The translations under genes and the position numbers were made by a program. Source: Alphaproteobacteria bacterium (lineage in GTDB: Bacteria > Pseudomonadota > Alphaproteobacteria > Caulobacterales > Parvularculaceae). Taken from it: 43,731 nt of DNA. The notes under the pieces are model-generated. The model searched no databases, was not told where the DNA came from, and saw only the letters and a list, made by a program, of their open reading frames with translations. Each line of letters begins with the position of its first letter. Position 1 is the first letter of the stretch. This document shows, piece by piece, positions 24,336-33,567 of this stretch. Where the stretch lies: the NCBI GenBank assembly GCA_030426465.1, contig JAUHYK010000033.1, positions 1-43,731 on the forward strand, written 5' to 3'.

Positions 24336-25505
24336 ATGAAAACGCAGGTTGTGATTATCGGGTCGGGGCCGTCCGGGCTGATGCTCGGCCATCTCCTGCG
24401 CCAGGCCGGTCTCGACGCTGTCATCATAGAGCGCCAGACGAGGGACCATGTTCTCTCCCGCATCCGCGCCGGCGTCCTCGAGACCGTGACGACCGACATT
24501 CTCGAAGACCTCGACATTGCGGACCGGATGCGCGTGGAAGGATTGCCCCATGACGGGTTCAACCTCGCTGACGACGAGCGGCTGATCCGCATCGATCTGA
24601 AGTCGCTCGTCGGCAAGCATGTGATGGTCTACGGCCAGACCGAACTGACAAAGGATCTGATCGACGCGGCGCCGTCGCGCGGGCTCGAGATCATCTGGCA
24701 GGCCGAAGACACGGCGCTGCATGATGTCGAGAGCGACGCACCCTATGTCACCTATCGCAAGGACGGCGCCGAGCACCGCATCGACGCGCGCTTCATCGCC
24801 GGCTGCGACGGCTATCACGGGCCGTCGCGCAAGGCGGTTCCGGCTTCGGCGGGCAGGGAGTTTGAAAAAGTCTATCCGTTCGGCTGGCTCGGCATTCTCG
24901 CTGACGTGCCGCCCTGCAATCACGAGCTGATCTACGCCAATCATGAGCGTGGATTTGCGCTCGCGTCGATGCGCTCGCAAACGCGCAGTCGCTACTACAT
25001 TCAGGTCCCGCTTACGGACAAGGTCGAAGATTGGCCTGATGACAAGCTCTGGGACGAGCTATGTAGGCGCCTGCCACCGGAAGCGGCGGCGAAAGTCGTC
25101 AGGGGCGAGGCGCTGGAGAAATCCATTGCGCCTTTGCGCTCATTCGTATTTGAGCCGATGCGTCATGGTTCAGTGTTTTTGGCCGGGGATGCGGCGCATA
25201 TTGTTCCGCCGACCGGCGCGAAAGGGCTTAATCTCGCTGCTTCGGATGTGCGTTATCTCTCACGCGCTTTGATCTCTTGGTTTAAAAAGAACGATAATGA
25301 TGCTGTCGCGACTTATTCTGAGAAGGCGCTTGCGCGAGTATGGAAATCCGAACGTTTCTCCTGGCAACTCACTATGCTGATGCATCGCTTTCCATCAGAC
25401 GGGGCTTTTGATCGCCGGGTGCAGGTGGCCGAACTCGACTATATCGCGTCGTCGGAAGCCGCGCAGCGTACGATTGCAGAAAATTACGTTGGGCTCCCGC
25501 TATGA
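24336..25505 (+). CDS. pobA: 4-Hydroxybenzoate 3-monooxygenase
   Basis: A 389-residue FAD monooxygenase making protocatechuate from 4-hydroxybenzoate with NADPH and oxygen. The GxGxxG site is IIGSGPSGLMLGHLL; the DG motif is AGCDGYHGPSR; the GD motif is FLAGDAAHIVPPTGAKGLNLA. SMRSQTRSRYYIQ carries the Ser and Arg that hold the substrate carboxylate in the Pseudomonas enzyme. The length equals the usual 390 or so. GGAG precedes the ATG. The last third (from about 25100) is more A+T-rich than the first, suggesting that the 3' end has a different history or lies at a composition boundary. Confidence 0.95.
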   Translation: MKTQVVIIGSGPSGLMLGHLLRQAGLDAVIIERQTRDHVLSRIRAGVLETVTTDILEDLDIADRMRVEGLPHDGFNLADDERLIRIDLKSLVGKHVMVYGQTELTKDLIDAAPSRGLEIIWQAEDTALHDVESDAPYVTYRKDGAEHRIDARFIAGCDGYHGPSRKAVPASAGREFEKVYPFGWLGILADVPPCNHELIYANHERGFALASMRSQTRSRYYIQVPLTDKVEDWPDDKLWDELCRRLPPEAAAKVVRGEALEKSIAPLRSFVFEPMRHGSVFLAGDAAHIVPPTGAKGLNLAASDVRYLSRALISWFKKNDNDAVATYSEKALARVWKSERFSWQLTMLMHRFPSDGAFDRRVQVAELDYIASSEAAQRTIAENYVGLPL

Positions 25506-25595
25506 TTCTATTTCTGTACTTTACTTTTTAAGTAATGTTGTTGGCCATTTTCGTTGAATATGGTGTCTACAATATTTGTTTTAACGTAAGCTGCG

Positions 25596-26396
25596 TTAGC
25601 CTGTTTTCTTTGGGCTGTTATTCCGATCTTCTGTCTGATCTAAATAATTATAGATTGTGTGACGGGTGGCGCCGAGGCGATTGGCTACTAGTTCGACCGA
25701 TCCGCGAATGAGGAATAGGCCGCGACTTTTCATCTTGGCGACGGCCGCCATTTTCTCGTCCTTGGTCATCCTTTTCGGCGATGAGTTGAACTCGGCAAGC
25801 GAGGTGTCGATGATCTCGTTGATCAGCTCCTCCATGGTCAGTTCGCTGTCGTCACCGCCGTTTTTCAAGGCTTCATGAGGTGCGGCTTCGGATTGCGAGA
25901 GGGGCAGCATGGATTCTTCGAACTGCCGGAAGGTCCGGCGCAAGTTGTCTCGATCTACATTGATGCAAAAAGCGGTTGCCGGATTTCCGTCCGCATCATT
26001 GACGATGACTGAGGTCGAATAAAGTTTGCGTCCGTCGCGGGTGCTTGTCTGATAGTCCTGAATGGTGGTCACGCCATAGGGCACGGCCGGCACTTCGCTT
26101 GAGACGAAAGCGGTGAAGCCCTTGTCATTCGACAGTACCGTCAAAATGGACTGGCCTTCCTTGCGGCCGCTGACCTCGCCATTAATGATGTTCTTGATGG
26201 AATTCTCAGGACGCAGAAGGTCGTGGACGACAAGTTCGGTATGGGTGTTCACCACATCGGAAAGCGCGTCGGCGATGCCCGACAAAATATCGACAAGCTG
26301 CTGATCTTCTCCGTGCGCCGGCCCCGGACAGGGCGCGGCGGATTTGCCGGCGCCGTTCTTGGCGCGGGGTTTGGTCGATGATTTGGCGCTGCTCAC
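25596..26396 (-). CDS. YheO/DauR-type regulator (PAS-like YheO domain plus HTH_22)
   Basis: A 266-residue regulator. A basic tail is followed by the YheO PAS-like domain (about 35-150: LVDILSGIADALSD, TELVVHDLLRPENSIKNI, NGEVSGRKEG, DGRKLYSTSVIVND and AFCINVDRDNL). A C-terminal HTH_22-type domain follows (LINEIIDTSLAEF, MTKDEKMAAVAKMKSRGLF and VANRLGATRHTIYNYL). DauR of Pseudomonas, which controls D-arginine catabolism with the ornithine cyclodeaminase-family enzyme DauB, has this architecture. Here too an ornithine cyclodeaminase-family gene lies in the divergent cluster. The effector is unknown; an amino acid is the best guess. Confidence 0.85.
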   Translation of the reverse strand: MSSAKSSTKPRAKNGAGKSAAPCPGPAHGEDQQLVDILSGIADALSDVVNTHTELVVHDLLRPENSIKNIINGEVSGRKEGQSILTVLSNDKGFTAFVSSEVPAVPYGVTTIQDYQTSTRDGRKLYSTSVIVNDADGNPATAFCINVDRDNLRRTFRQFEESMLPLSQSEAAPHEALKNGGDDSELTMEELINEIIDTSLAEFNSSPKRMTKDEKMAAVAKMKSRGLFLIRGSVELVANRLGATRHTIYNYLDQTEDRNNSPKKTG

Positions 26397-26425
26397 ACTG
26401 GGCCCCCGTTTAACAATCTTGACAC

Positions 26426-26454
26426 ATTACACAAAATGTTGTCTGCATATACAA
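26426..26454 (-). promoter_or_regulatory. Candidate promoter of the YheO/DauR-type regulator
   Basis: On the minus strand TTGTAT (26454-26449) and TGTAAT (26431-26426) are 17 bases apart. The -35 box lies inside the 17-base palindrome, so binding there would affect the regulator's own promoter. Confidence 0.35.
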
Positions 26455-26463
26455 ATTGTATAT
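26447..26463. promoter_or_regulatory. Perfect palindrome, candidate operator of the divergent regulator/receptor pair
   Basis: ATATACAAATTGTATAT is a perfect 17-base palindrome around a central A. It lies in the 163-base gap between the regulator gene and the TonB receptor gene. A looser dyad (GACA-CATT arms) lies beside it at 26421-26443. This is the expected place for the regulator's binding site. Confidence 0.55.
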
Positions 26464-26559
26464 ATCCAGTTCGCGAAATTTCTCCAAATCGGCTCTACGG
26501 TATTGAGTTTATTGGGGTTTTCGCGAGGCGCCAAGGCGGCGTAATTGTAGGAGGGGTAA

Positions 26560-28797
26560 GTGAAAGGCATCAAGCTAACGTTTCTCTGCACGACGGTTCT
26601 CGCGACGATTCCGGCGGCTGTCATGGCGCAAAGCGGAGGCGACACGATTGTCGTGACCGCGCAAAAACGCGAACAGCGGCTTCTGGACGTTCCGGTGCCG
26701 GTGACCGCAGTTTCCGCCGAGGATCTGGCCGAACAGAACCTCGTTCAACTGAAAGACATATACAACAGAATCCCCGGATTCCAGTATGGCGGCCCGCGCG
26801 CAGCGGATTTGTCCCTGCGCGGCATCACGACCGGCGGCCAGACCAACCCGACGCTGGCCTTCCTGATTGACGACATTCCCTTCGGCGGCACCACCAACGC
26901 CTCGCAGCCGGTCATTCCCGATTTCGATCCGGGCACGATCGAGCGCGTTGAAGTGCTGCGCGGCCCGCAGGGCACGCTCTACGGCGCGGCCAGCCTTGGC
27001 GGCCTGATCAAATATGTGACCCGCACGCCGAGCACGACGGATTTCTACGGACGTCTCGAAGTCGGCGCCAACACGGTCAAAGACGGCGAAATGGGGTATT
27101 CTGGCCGCGGTTCGGTCAATGTTCCGCTGATGGAAGATTTTGCGGCGCTGTCTGTCAGTGGCTTCTACAGAACCAACCCTGCTTACCTCGACAACGTGCG
27201 CGCAGGCTTCGAGGAAGAGGACGTCAATGAGCACGAATCCTGGGGTGGACGCGCAGCGCTTTTGCTGACGCCGACTGACAGGCTTAAGGTCACCCTGTCG
27301 GCTTTGCGTCAGGAAGTCTCGACCGAATATAGCGATCTCAGCTATTCGAGCGGCGCCATCCGGGTTTGTCCGGACTGCATCGCCGATCCCAGCACCGTGA
27401 CGACCTTCGGTCCGTTTTATGAAGACCGCACGACGCTGAGTACGCTTCCTTCTTTTGGCGATCAGACCTTCGCGCTCTATTCCGGTCGGGTCGATCTGGA
27501 CCTCGACTGGGCGGAACTGACCTCGATCACCTCCTGGGGCAAGGTCGACAACCTGCTGTCAAATGACGTAACCGCGGTGTTCGGCGGTCTGCTGGGCGGG
27601 CTCTATTCGGCGCCTCCGGGCTTTGCGGTAACGATCGCCAATGGCGGCTCTTCCGACAAGTGGACGCAGGAGCTGCGGCTTTCCTCGCAAGGCGACAAAA
27701 TCGACTGGCTTGCGGGCTTCTTTTATATGGATGAGAGCGCGACGCTTGAGCAGACTCTCTTCCTGCTCGATTCCGGCGGCGCCCTTCTGGCGACGCCCTA
27801 TATCGGCGCCGGTCCGCAGTCCTACAAGGAATATGCAGGCTTCGCTTCCGCCACCTACCATGTGACAGAGAAGTTCGACATTCAGGTCGGCGGCCGTTTC
27901 GCCAAGAACAAGCAAAGTTCTGACGAAAACTTGATCATTGATGGTCCTGCCGAGGCCGCGTTCGGGGAGAGCACGTCAGTGACGACGCCGTCTAAGGACG
28001 ATGCGTTCACTTGGCTGGTCTCGCCAAGCTATCACTTCACGCCGGACATCATGGGCTATGCTCGCGTTGCGAGCGGGTACCGTCCGGGCGGCCCGAACAC
28101 CTCTGTCGCGCCGCAATCGTCTTTCGGTTCCGACTCCGTGATCAACTATGAGCTCGGGCTTAAGGGTGAAGTGGTTCCCGATCAGCTGACCGTCGACATT
28201 TCGGTGTTCCAGATCGACTGGAAAGACATCCAGCTTCAAAATACGGACTCGATTTCCCAGTTCACCTATCTAACCAATGGCGGCAAGGCGCGTAGCCGCG
28301 GCGTTGAATTCGCCGGCGTCTGGACGCCCTTCGAAAGCTTCGAAGTCTCCGGCAACTTCGCCTACACGGACGCGAAACTCACAGAGGACCTGCCGGCTTT
28401 CCCGGGCGTTGACACCCTTGAGGGATATGACGGCGATCGCTTGCCGTTTACGGCGAAATTCGCCGGCACCATCTCGGCGCGCCAGTCGGTCGAGTTGTCT
28501 GCGAACCTGCTTGGTTATGTGGGCCTCTCTTTCACCCATGTGGGCGACCGCCCGAGCGCCTTCAAAACCAACGGCGCCGGGTCTACCCGTCCGCGTTTCA
28601 CGCTGCCGTCCTACAACCTCGTGGATATGCAGGCGGGCTTTGAATATGACGAAGTCTGGAATCTCAACTTCTATATTCGCAACCTAACTAACGAGGAGGG
28701 CGTGATCGCCGCCACCAACCGGAATGGCACCAACGTCCCACAAGCTGTGTTCACGCAGCCGCGCACCATCGGCTTTACGGTGTCGCGCGACTTCTAA
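26560..28797 (+). CDS. TonB-dependent outer membrane receptor
   Basis: A 745-residue receptor starting at a GTG preceded by AGGAGGGG. It has a signal peptide (cleavage near VMAQ), TonB box and plug start DTIVVTAQKREQRLLDVPVP, the plug hallmark IERVEVLRGPQGTLYGAASLGGLI, and a barrel ending in the terminal Phe of VSRDF. It is of the same broad group as the receptor at 13286 but is not a close copy. It heads a locus of peptidases and amino-acid enzymes and is divergent from the DauR-type regulator, so peptide or modified amino-acid uptake is the best inference. Confidence 0.92.
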   Translation: MKGIKLTFLCTTVLATIPAAVMAQSGGDTIVVTAQKREQRLLDVPVPVTAVSAEDLAEQNLVQLKDIYNRIPGFQYGGPRAADLSLRGITTGGQTNPTLAFLIDDIPFGGTTNASQPVIPDFDPGTIERVEVLRGPQGTLYGAASLGGLIKYVTRTPSTTDFYGRLEVGANTVKDGEMGYSGRGSVNVPLMEDFAALSVSGFYRTNPAYLDNVRAGFEEEDVNEHESWGGRAALLLTPTDRLKVTLSALRQEVSTEYSDLSYSSGAIRVCPDCIADPSTVTTFGPFYEDRTTLSTLPSFGDQTFALYSGRVDLDLDWAELTSITSWGKVDNLLSNDVTAVFGGLLGGLYSAPPGFAVTIANGGSSDKWTQELRLSSQGDKIDWLAGFFYMDESATLEQTLFLLDSGGALLATPYIGAGPQSYKEYAGFASATYHVTEKFDIQVGGRFAKNKQSSDENLIIDGPAEAAFGESTSVTTPSKDDAFTWLVSPSYHFTPDIMGYARVASGYRPGGPNTSVAPQSSFGSDSVINYELGLKGEVVPDQLTVDISVFQIDWKDIQLQNTDSISQFTYLTNGGKARSRGVEFAGVWTPFESFEVSGNFAYTDAKLTEDLPAFPGVDTLEGYDGDRLPFTAKFAGTISARQSVELSANLLGYVGLSFTHVGDRPSAFKTNGAGSTRPRFTLPSYNLVDMQAGFEYDEVWNLNFYIRNLTNEEGVIAATNRNGTNVPQAVFTQPRTIGFTVSRDF

Positions 28798-28812
28798 AGT
28801 TTGCCCCTGCGG

Positions 28813-28854
28813 GCCGGCGCTTCTTAGCATGGGCGCCGGCTCGTATTTTATTTT
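28813..28854 (+). terminator. Rho-independent terminator after the TonB receptor gene
   Basis: GCCGGCGC (28813-28820) and GCGCCGGC (28833-28840) form a perfect 8-bp GC stem with a 12-base loop, followed by the T-rich tail TCGTATTTTATTTT. It would separate the highly expressed receptor from the enzyme genes downstream, or reduce read-through. Confidence 0.75.
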
Positions 28855-28905
28855 CCAGTATTGCGCCATGACGATGGCTTGTTTGCGAGGTTTGTTAATC
28901 CAGTG

Positions 28906-30414
28906 ATGATGCGTGTCGCCAAGCTGTTATTCATTCTCTGTCTTGCGGTCATGCCGGCCGCTCAGGCCCGGGACGCAGATCCGCAGGTCTTCTCCAGCGG
29001 CAAGGAAGCGGTGATCGAGGGCGCGCCCGTCGCCTATCGCGCCGAAATGCGCGCATTTACGATCAAGGACGGCGAGGGCCGCGATGCGCTGAACCTGTTC
29101 GCCACATCCTATGTGCGGACCGATGTCAGCGACCGCGTCTCGCGCCCGGTGCTTTTCGTGTTCAATGGCGGGCCAAGCGCGGCGGCGCTCGGGCTGCACA
29201 CCGAGTGGGGGCCCAAACGGCCGACGGACGCATCCAGGGCCGCATTCGCGAACGGGGACGCAAGCAAGATCGATATTGCCGACAATGGCCAGAGCCTGCT
29301 TGATGTCGCCGATCTCGTGATCTTTGATCCCGCTGAAACCGGCTTCAGCCGCATCACGCGCGAGGAGAGCCGGGAATATTTCTATTCGGTCGACGGCGAC
29401 GCGGATTCGCTGGTTCAGCTGATCGAAGGCTGGACGAGGCTGCACAAGCGCGAAAAGTCGCCGCTGTTTCTGCTCGGAGAGAGTTACGGCTCCATCCGTC
29501 AGGTCGTGGCGGGCGCGAAGCTGCAGGCAAAAGGAATTCGCCTGAACGGACAGATCATCTTCGGCGACTCCATATTTCTGATGGAGACCTCCCGCAGGTC
29601 GCACAATATCATCAGCACGGCGACAAGCCTGCCGATGCTCGCGTTGTCGGCGGCCTATCACGGCAAAGCGGACGCGCATGGAAAGCCGCCCTTGGAATTT
29701 CTTGATGAAGTCTACGATTACGCCATGGGCGATTATCTCCTGGCGCTCGCCAAGGGATATTCGGCCTCTGATCGCGAGCGCGGGAAGGTAGCCAAACAGC
29801 TCGAGCGCTATACCGGCATTTCAGCGCAGTACTATCTCGACCACGATCTCGCCATCGCCAAGCATGTCTTCAACACGGAGCTTCTGCCGGGCAAGACGCT
29901 GAACGCCAACGATACGCGCATCGCCGAGGAGCCGGCGGGCGACCGCGCGGAAGCGCGCGCCCATGCCTACGCCTTCGAAGAAGCGACGCTGCGCCAATAT
30001 ATGCGCGACGACCTTCATGTTGACCTGCCAAAAATTGAGTATCGCCTGTTTGCGCCCGACTCCTTCAGCAGTTGGGAATGGGGCCAGGGCTGCAGCGATT
30101 ATCTTGCGCCAGCCGGGCTCTGCAGCGCCGAATGGGGCAAGCGCACGCCCTTCGTCGATTATGACTGGCCGGATCAGCTGAAGGGACAGTTCTCCGATCC
30201 CGCGTTCCATGTGATGATTGTCTCGGGAATTTACGACGGCCTTTCGAGCGCCGGGACGCACCGTTACCTCGAATCGCAGCTCGGTTTTCCTGAAGATCGT
30301 TTTGAGCTTCATGAATATGAAGCCGGGCATGCCGCCGCCGCCGACAACAAGGTGCGTCCGAAGATCAAGGCCGACATTCGCGCTTTCCTGGAACAGGCGA
30401 TTGCTGCGCAATAG
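28906..30414 (+). CDS. Exported S10 family serine carboxypeptidase
   Basis: A 502-residue S10 peptidase. It has a signal peptide (VAKLLFILCLAVMPAAQA), then FVFNGGPSAAALGLH, which forms the oxyanion region in serine carboxypeptidases, LLGESYGSIR with the nucleophile Ser193, IVSGIYDGL with the Asp, and YEAGHAAA with the His. S10 enzymes take single residues off peptide C-termini at low pH; bacterial members are often found with TonB receptors. The frame opens at 28861, but ATG 28906 puts the signal first. A paralogue lies at 36162-37766. Confidence 0.87.
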   Translation: MMRVAKLLFILCLAVMPAAQARDADPQVFSSGKEAVIEGAPVAYRAEMRAFTIKDGEGRDALNLFATSYVRTDVSDRVSRPVLFVFNGGPSAAALGLHTEWGPKRPTDASRAAFANGDASKIDIADNGQSLLDVADLVIFDPAETGFSRITREESREYFYSVDGDADSLVQLIEGWTRLHKREKSPLFLLGESYGSIRQVVAGAKLQAKGIRLNGQIIFGDSIFLMETSRRSHNIISTATSLPMLALSAAYHGKADAHGKPPLEFLDEVYDYAMGDYLLALAKGYSASDRERGKVAKQLERYTGISAQYYLDHDLAIAKHVFNTELLPGKTLNANDTRIAEEPAGDRAEARAHAYAFEEATLRQYMRDDLHVDLPKIEYRLFAPDSFSSWEWGQGCSDYLAPAGLCSAEWGKRTPFVDYDWPDQLKGQFSDPAFHVMIVSGIYDGLSSAGTHRYLESQLGFPEDRFELHEYEAGHAAAADNKVRPKIKADIRAFLEQAIAAQ

Positions 30415-30490
30415 GCGCCGCGCGGGAACGCGAAGGCGGGGACAGTTTCGAAGCCGCTATCCAGAGGATGCGGCGCAAGGAGATTGCTGG

Positions 30491-32551
30491 ATGTTGAAAC
30501 GGTTTATCGGCGAGGCCCGGATTTGTGTCGCGCTTGTCGCCTCCCTTGCGACCCTGTGCGGGCCCGTGACGGCGAAGGAGGTCAAGACCTTCACCGTAAT
30601 GGCGGGCGGCGAAAAAGTCGGCTCGCTGAGGGCGTCGATAGACGGCGACGTCACGGAAATCGATTATCTCGTTCGCAATAATGGCCGCGGCCCCAAAGGC
30701 CGCGAGCGGATCGTCACCGATAAAAAGGGGCGCGTGCTCGAGTGGAAGATCGACGGCGAAACGCTTTTCGGCGGCGGCATCGACGAACATTACACGTGGC
30801 GCGATGGTCGCGCCGAGTGGCGCAGCGAAGCAGACAGCGGCGAGACCGAAGCGCCGACGCCGGGGCTTTATATCGCCAATGATGCCAGTCCGTGGGAAAA
30901 CGGGGTTTACGCCAAGGCGCTGATCAAGGCGGGCCTCGACGAGGCGCCGGTCCTGCCGGGCGGCGTCATCCGCCTGAAGAAACTCGGCAAGGACAGCCTT
31001 GGCTCTGGGCGCGGCGCGATCCCGGTGGAGATCTACGCCATCAGCGGGCTCGACCTGCAGCCGAATTTTTTCATGCTCGACCGCGAGGGCGATCTCGCAG
31101 CAGAAATCTCCGGCGGCGGCCCCGGCGGAGCGGTCGCCATTCGCGAAGGTTTCGAAGACGAAGCCCCGCGTCTTGCTGCGCTGGCCAAGAAACTGAACCG
31201 CGAGATCGTTGAGAGTCTCGAAGCCGATCTCGCGCATAAATATGACGCGCCGATCCATTACCAGAACGTCCGGATTTTCGATCCGAAAAAAGGCGCGACC
31301 TCAGCGCCGGCGCGCGTGACGGTGTTCGAGGGCCGGATCGCGGCGATCGACTACGAAAACCCCGCCGGCAAGGCGCTCGAAGGCGAAGTGGTCGTCGATG
31401 GCGAGGGCGGCGTGCTGGTCCCGGGTCTGCACGACATGCATTCCCATTCGTCCATCTGGTCGGGGCTTTACTACCTTGCGGCGGGCGTCACCGGCACGCG
31501 TGATCAGGGCAATAATCCTCAGGAGATCATCGACCTGGCTGCGGACATCGAAGCCGGCGTGCTGCCGGGACCGCGCATCGTCCGCAACGGATTTATCGAA
31601 GGCCGCAGTCCTTATTCATCGCGCACCGCCTATATCGCCGACACGCTGGAGCAGGCGCTCTCTTATGTGCGCTGGTACGCCGACCGCGGCTTCTACCAGA
31701 TCAAGCTCTATAATTCGATCAAGCCGGAATGGGTGAAGCCGCTCGCCGCTGAGGCCCACCGGCTCGGCCTGAAAGTCACCGGCCATGTGCCCGCTTTCAT
31801 GTCTCCCGACGACGCTATCCGCGACGGCTATGACGACATCGCCCATATGAACCAGCTTGTTCTGGGGTGGCTTCTGAACGAAGGAGAGGACACGCGAACG
31901 ACCCTGCGGCTGACGGCGCTGCCGCGCGCCGCTGATCTCGACCTCAACGCGCCGGAAGTGACAAACACCATCAAGCTGATGAAGGAGCACAACGTCGCGC
32001 TTGATACGACGGACGTCATCATTGAGCGCATCATGCTCAGCCGCGCAGGCGAGGTGGCGGACGGCGACAAGGCGTATCTGTCCCATGCGCCGATCGGCTA
32101 TCAGCGTTACCGCAAGCGCAGCTATGTTTCGCTCAAGGGAGCGGAAGACGATCGCGCCTATCGCGACTCCATGAAAAAGATGATCGAGCTGACGGGCGTG
32201 TTGCACCGGAACGGAATCACACTGCTTCCGGGCACGGACGACACAACCGGGTTCACGGTTCACCGTGAGCTGGAGCTTTACGCCATGGGCGGCATTCCCA
32301 ATGCGGATGTCTTGCGGATCGCCACATTGGGTAGCGAAGCCTACCTGAACAATGATGAGGACGCGGGCTCCATTGAAACAGGCAAAGTCGCCGACTTCTT
32401 CCTCGTGCCGAACGATCCCATCGAAGACATCAGCAATGTGCGCGATGTCCGTCTCGTCTCCCGGGGAGACCGGATTTACTATCCGAGCGAAATTTATGAC
32501 GCGCTGGCGTTCAAGCCCTTCGCAGCGCCGCCCAAAGTTGAGATCCGCTGA
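30491..32551 (+). CDS. Exported amidohydrolase with an extra N-terminal beta domain
   Basis: A 686-residue protein. ATG 30491 follows AAGGAG at 9 bases and begins a signal peptide (cleavage near VTAKE). Residues about 27-230 form a beta-rich domain (TVMAGGEKVGSLRASI, LFGGGIDEHYTWRDG) that I do not recognise with certainty; it recalls DUF3108/DUF6134-like lipocalin-type folds. The rest is an imidazolonepropionase-like amidohydrolase with metal ligands in GLHDMHSHS, GHVPA, IAHMN and GTDDTTG, ending GSIETGKVADFFLVPNDP. Related exported enzymes act as Xaa-Pro or aryl dipeptidases, which suits the peptidase neighbours. Its stop is directly followed by the next ATG. Confidence 0.8.
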   Translation: MLKRFIGEARICVALVASLATLCGPVTAKEVKTFTVMAGGEKVGSLRASIDGDVTEIDYLVRNNGRGPKGRERIVTDKKGRVLEWKIDGETLFGGGIDEHYTWRDGRAEWRSEADSGETEAPTPGLYIANDASPWENGVYAKALIKAGLDEAPVLPGGVIRLKKLGKDSLGSGRGAIPVEIYAISGLDLQPNFFMLDREGDLAAEISGGGPGGAVAIREGFEDEAPRLAALAKKLNREIVESLEADLAHKYDAPIHYQNVRIFDPKKGATSAPARVTVFEGRIAAIDYENPAGKALEGEVVVDGEGGVLVPGLHDMHSHSSIWSGLYYLAAGVTGTRDQGNNPQEIIDLAADIEAGVLPGPRIVRNGFIEGRSPYSSRTAYIADTLEQALSYVRWYADRGFYQIKLYNSIKPEWVKPLAAEAHRLGLKVTGHVPAFMSPDDAIRDGYDDIAHMNQLVLGWLLNEGEDTRTTLRLTALPRAADLDLNAPEVTNTIKLMKEHNVALDTTDVIIERIMLSRAGEVADGDKAYLSHAPIGYQRYRKRSYVSLKGAEDDRAYRDSMKKMIELTGVLHRNGITLLPGTDDTTGFTVHRELELYAMGGIPNADVLRIATLGSEAYLNNDEDAGSIETGKVADFFLVPNDPIEDISNVRDVRLVSRGDRIYYPSEIYDALAFKPFAAPPKVEIR

Positions 32552-33535
32552 ATGTATCTGATTGACAGCAAGTTCGTGCACGAAAACCTTGCCTACAAGG
32601 ATTGCATCCCCGCTATGCGCGAGGCGATGATTGCGCTCTCCGCCGGGCGCACGCGCCAGCTTCTGCGGTCGATCCTCGATCTCGGGGAGGGGGCCTTGTT
32701 CGGCGTCATGCCGGGCGGCATGAGCGAGGCGGGCGTTTTCGGCGCAAAGCTGGTCAGCGTCCTTCCCGGCAATTTCGCCAAGGGGCGCTCGTCGCATCAG
32801 GGCTTGGTTGTTCTCTTTGAATCGGAGACAGGCGCGCCTGTCTGCGTCGCCGACGCTGGCGCAATCACTGCGATCAGAACCGCGGCCGCCAGCGCCGCGG
32901 CGACGGATGCGATGGCGCGGCCCGACGCCTCAAGCCTCGCGCTGCTCGGCTATGGCGAGCAGGCTTACACTCATGCCGAGGCCATGCGCGAAATTCGCGA
33001 CATAAAGGACGTGCGCGTCTGGGGACGATCGCGCGATCGCGCCATAAGCTTTGCGCAGCGTCTTAAAACGGATTTCGACATGGCGGCTGTTGCCGCGCAA
33101 AGTGTGGCCGATGCAGTGCGCGGCGCCGACATCATCTGCACAGTCACCGCGGCGCAGGATCCAATTCTCGAGCGGCGCTGGGTCAGCGCGGGCGCCCATG
33201 TCAACGTGGTGGGATCGAGTTTCGCGGGGCCTGCGGAGATCGACAATGAACTGGTGAAGGACGCCCGCTTCATCGCCGATTCAAGAGAAGGCGTGGTGTC
33301 GCAAGGCGGCGAGTTCCTGCGCGCCAAAGCCGCCGGACTAGTGGACGAGACGCATGTGGCCGCCGAGATCGGCGAAGTTTTCGCCGGCAAGGCGCAGGGA
33401 CGGCGTTCTGCGGACGAAATTACCTTGTATAAATCCCTAGGCCATATCGTGCAGGACCTCACAGCCGCCGCCCTGCTGAAAGAGAAAATGGAGGCCCGCT
33501 CGTTTACCGCAAAGCTTGCGGGCGGCGTGCAATAA
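32552..33535 (+). CDS. Ornithine cyclodeaminase/mu-crystallin family dehydrogenase
   Basis: A 327-residue cytoplasmic NAD(P)-linked enzyme. The family pattern is clear: FGAKLVSVLPGN, HQGLVVLFE, ITAIRTAAASAAAT, LALLGYGEQAYTHAEAM (Rossmann fold), DIICTVTAAQDPIL and HVNVVGSSFAGPAEID. Members include ornithine cyclodeaminase, alanine dehydrogenase, ketimine reductase and L-arginine dehydrogenase (DauB). The conserved acidic catalytic residue is probably the Asp of PAEID. With a DauR-type regulator upstream, a DauB-like role in imine/amino-acid interconversion is plausible. It has no gap to the amidohydrolase stop. Confidence 0.85.
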   Translation: MYLIDSKFVHENLAYKDCIPAMREAMIALSAGRTRQLLRSILDLGEGALFGVMPGGMSEAGVFGAKLVSVLPGNFAKGRSSHQGLVVLFESETGAPVCVADAGAITAIRTAAASAAATDAMARPDASSLALLGYGEQAYTHAEAMREIRDIKDVRVWGRSRDRAISFAQRLKTDFDMAAVAAQSVADAVRGADIICTVTAAQDPILERRWVSAGAHVNVVGSSFAGPAEIDNELVKDARFIADSREGVVSQGGEFLRAKAAGLVDETHVAAEIGEVFAGKAQGRRSADEITLYKSLGHIVQDLTAAALLKEKMEARSFTAKLAGGVQ

Positions 33536-33567
33536 TCAATATCCAGCGGCGCTTATTTGGAGCGGGA

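Noticed and set aside
31616-32797. Minus-strand open frame of 393 codons
   Set aside because: It is antisense to the amidohydrolase and cyclodeaminase-family genes, with no recognisable motif or ribosome binding site.
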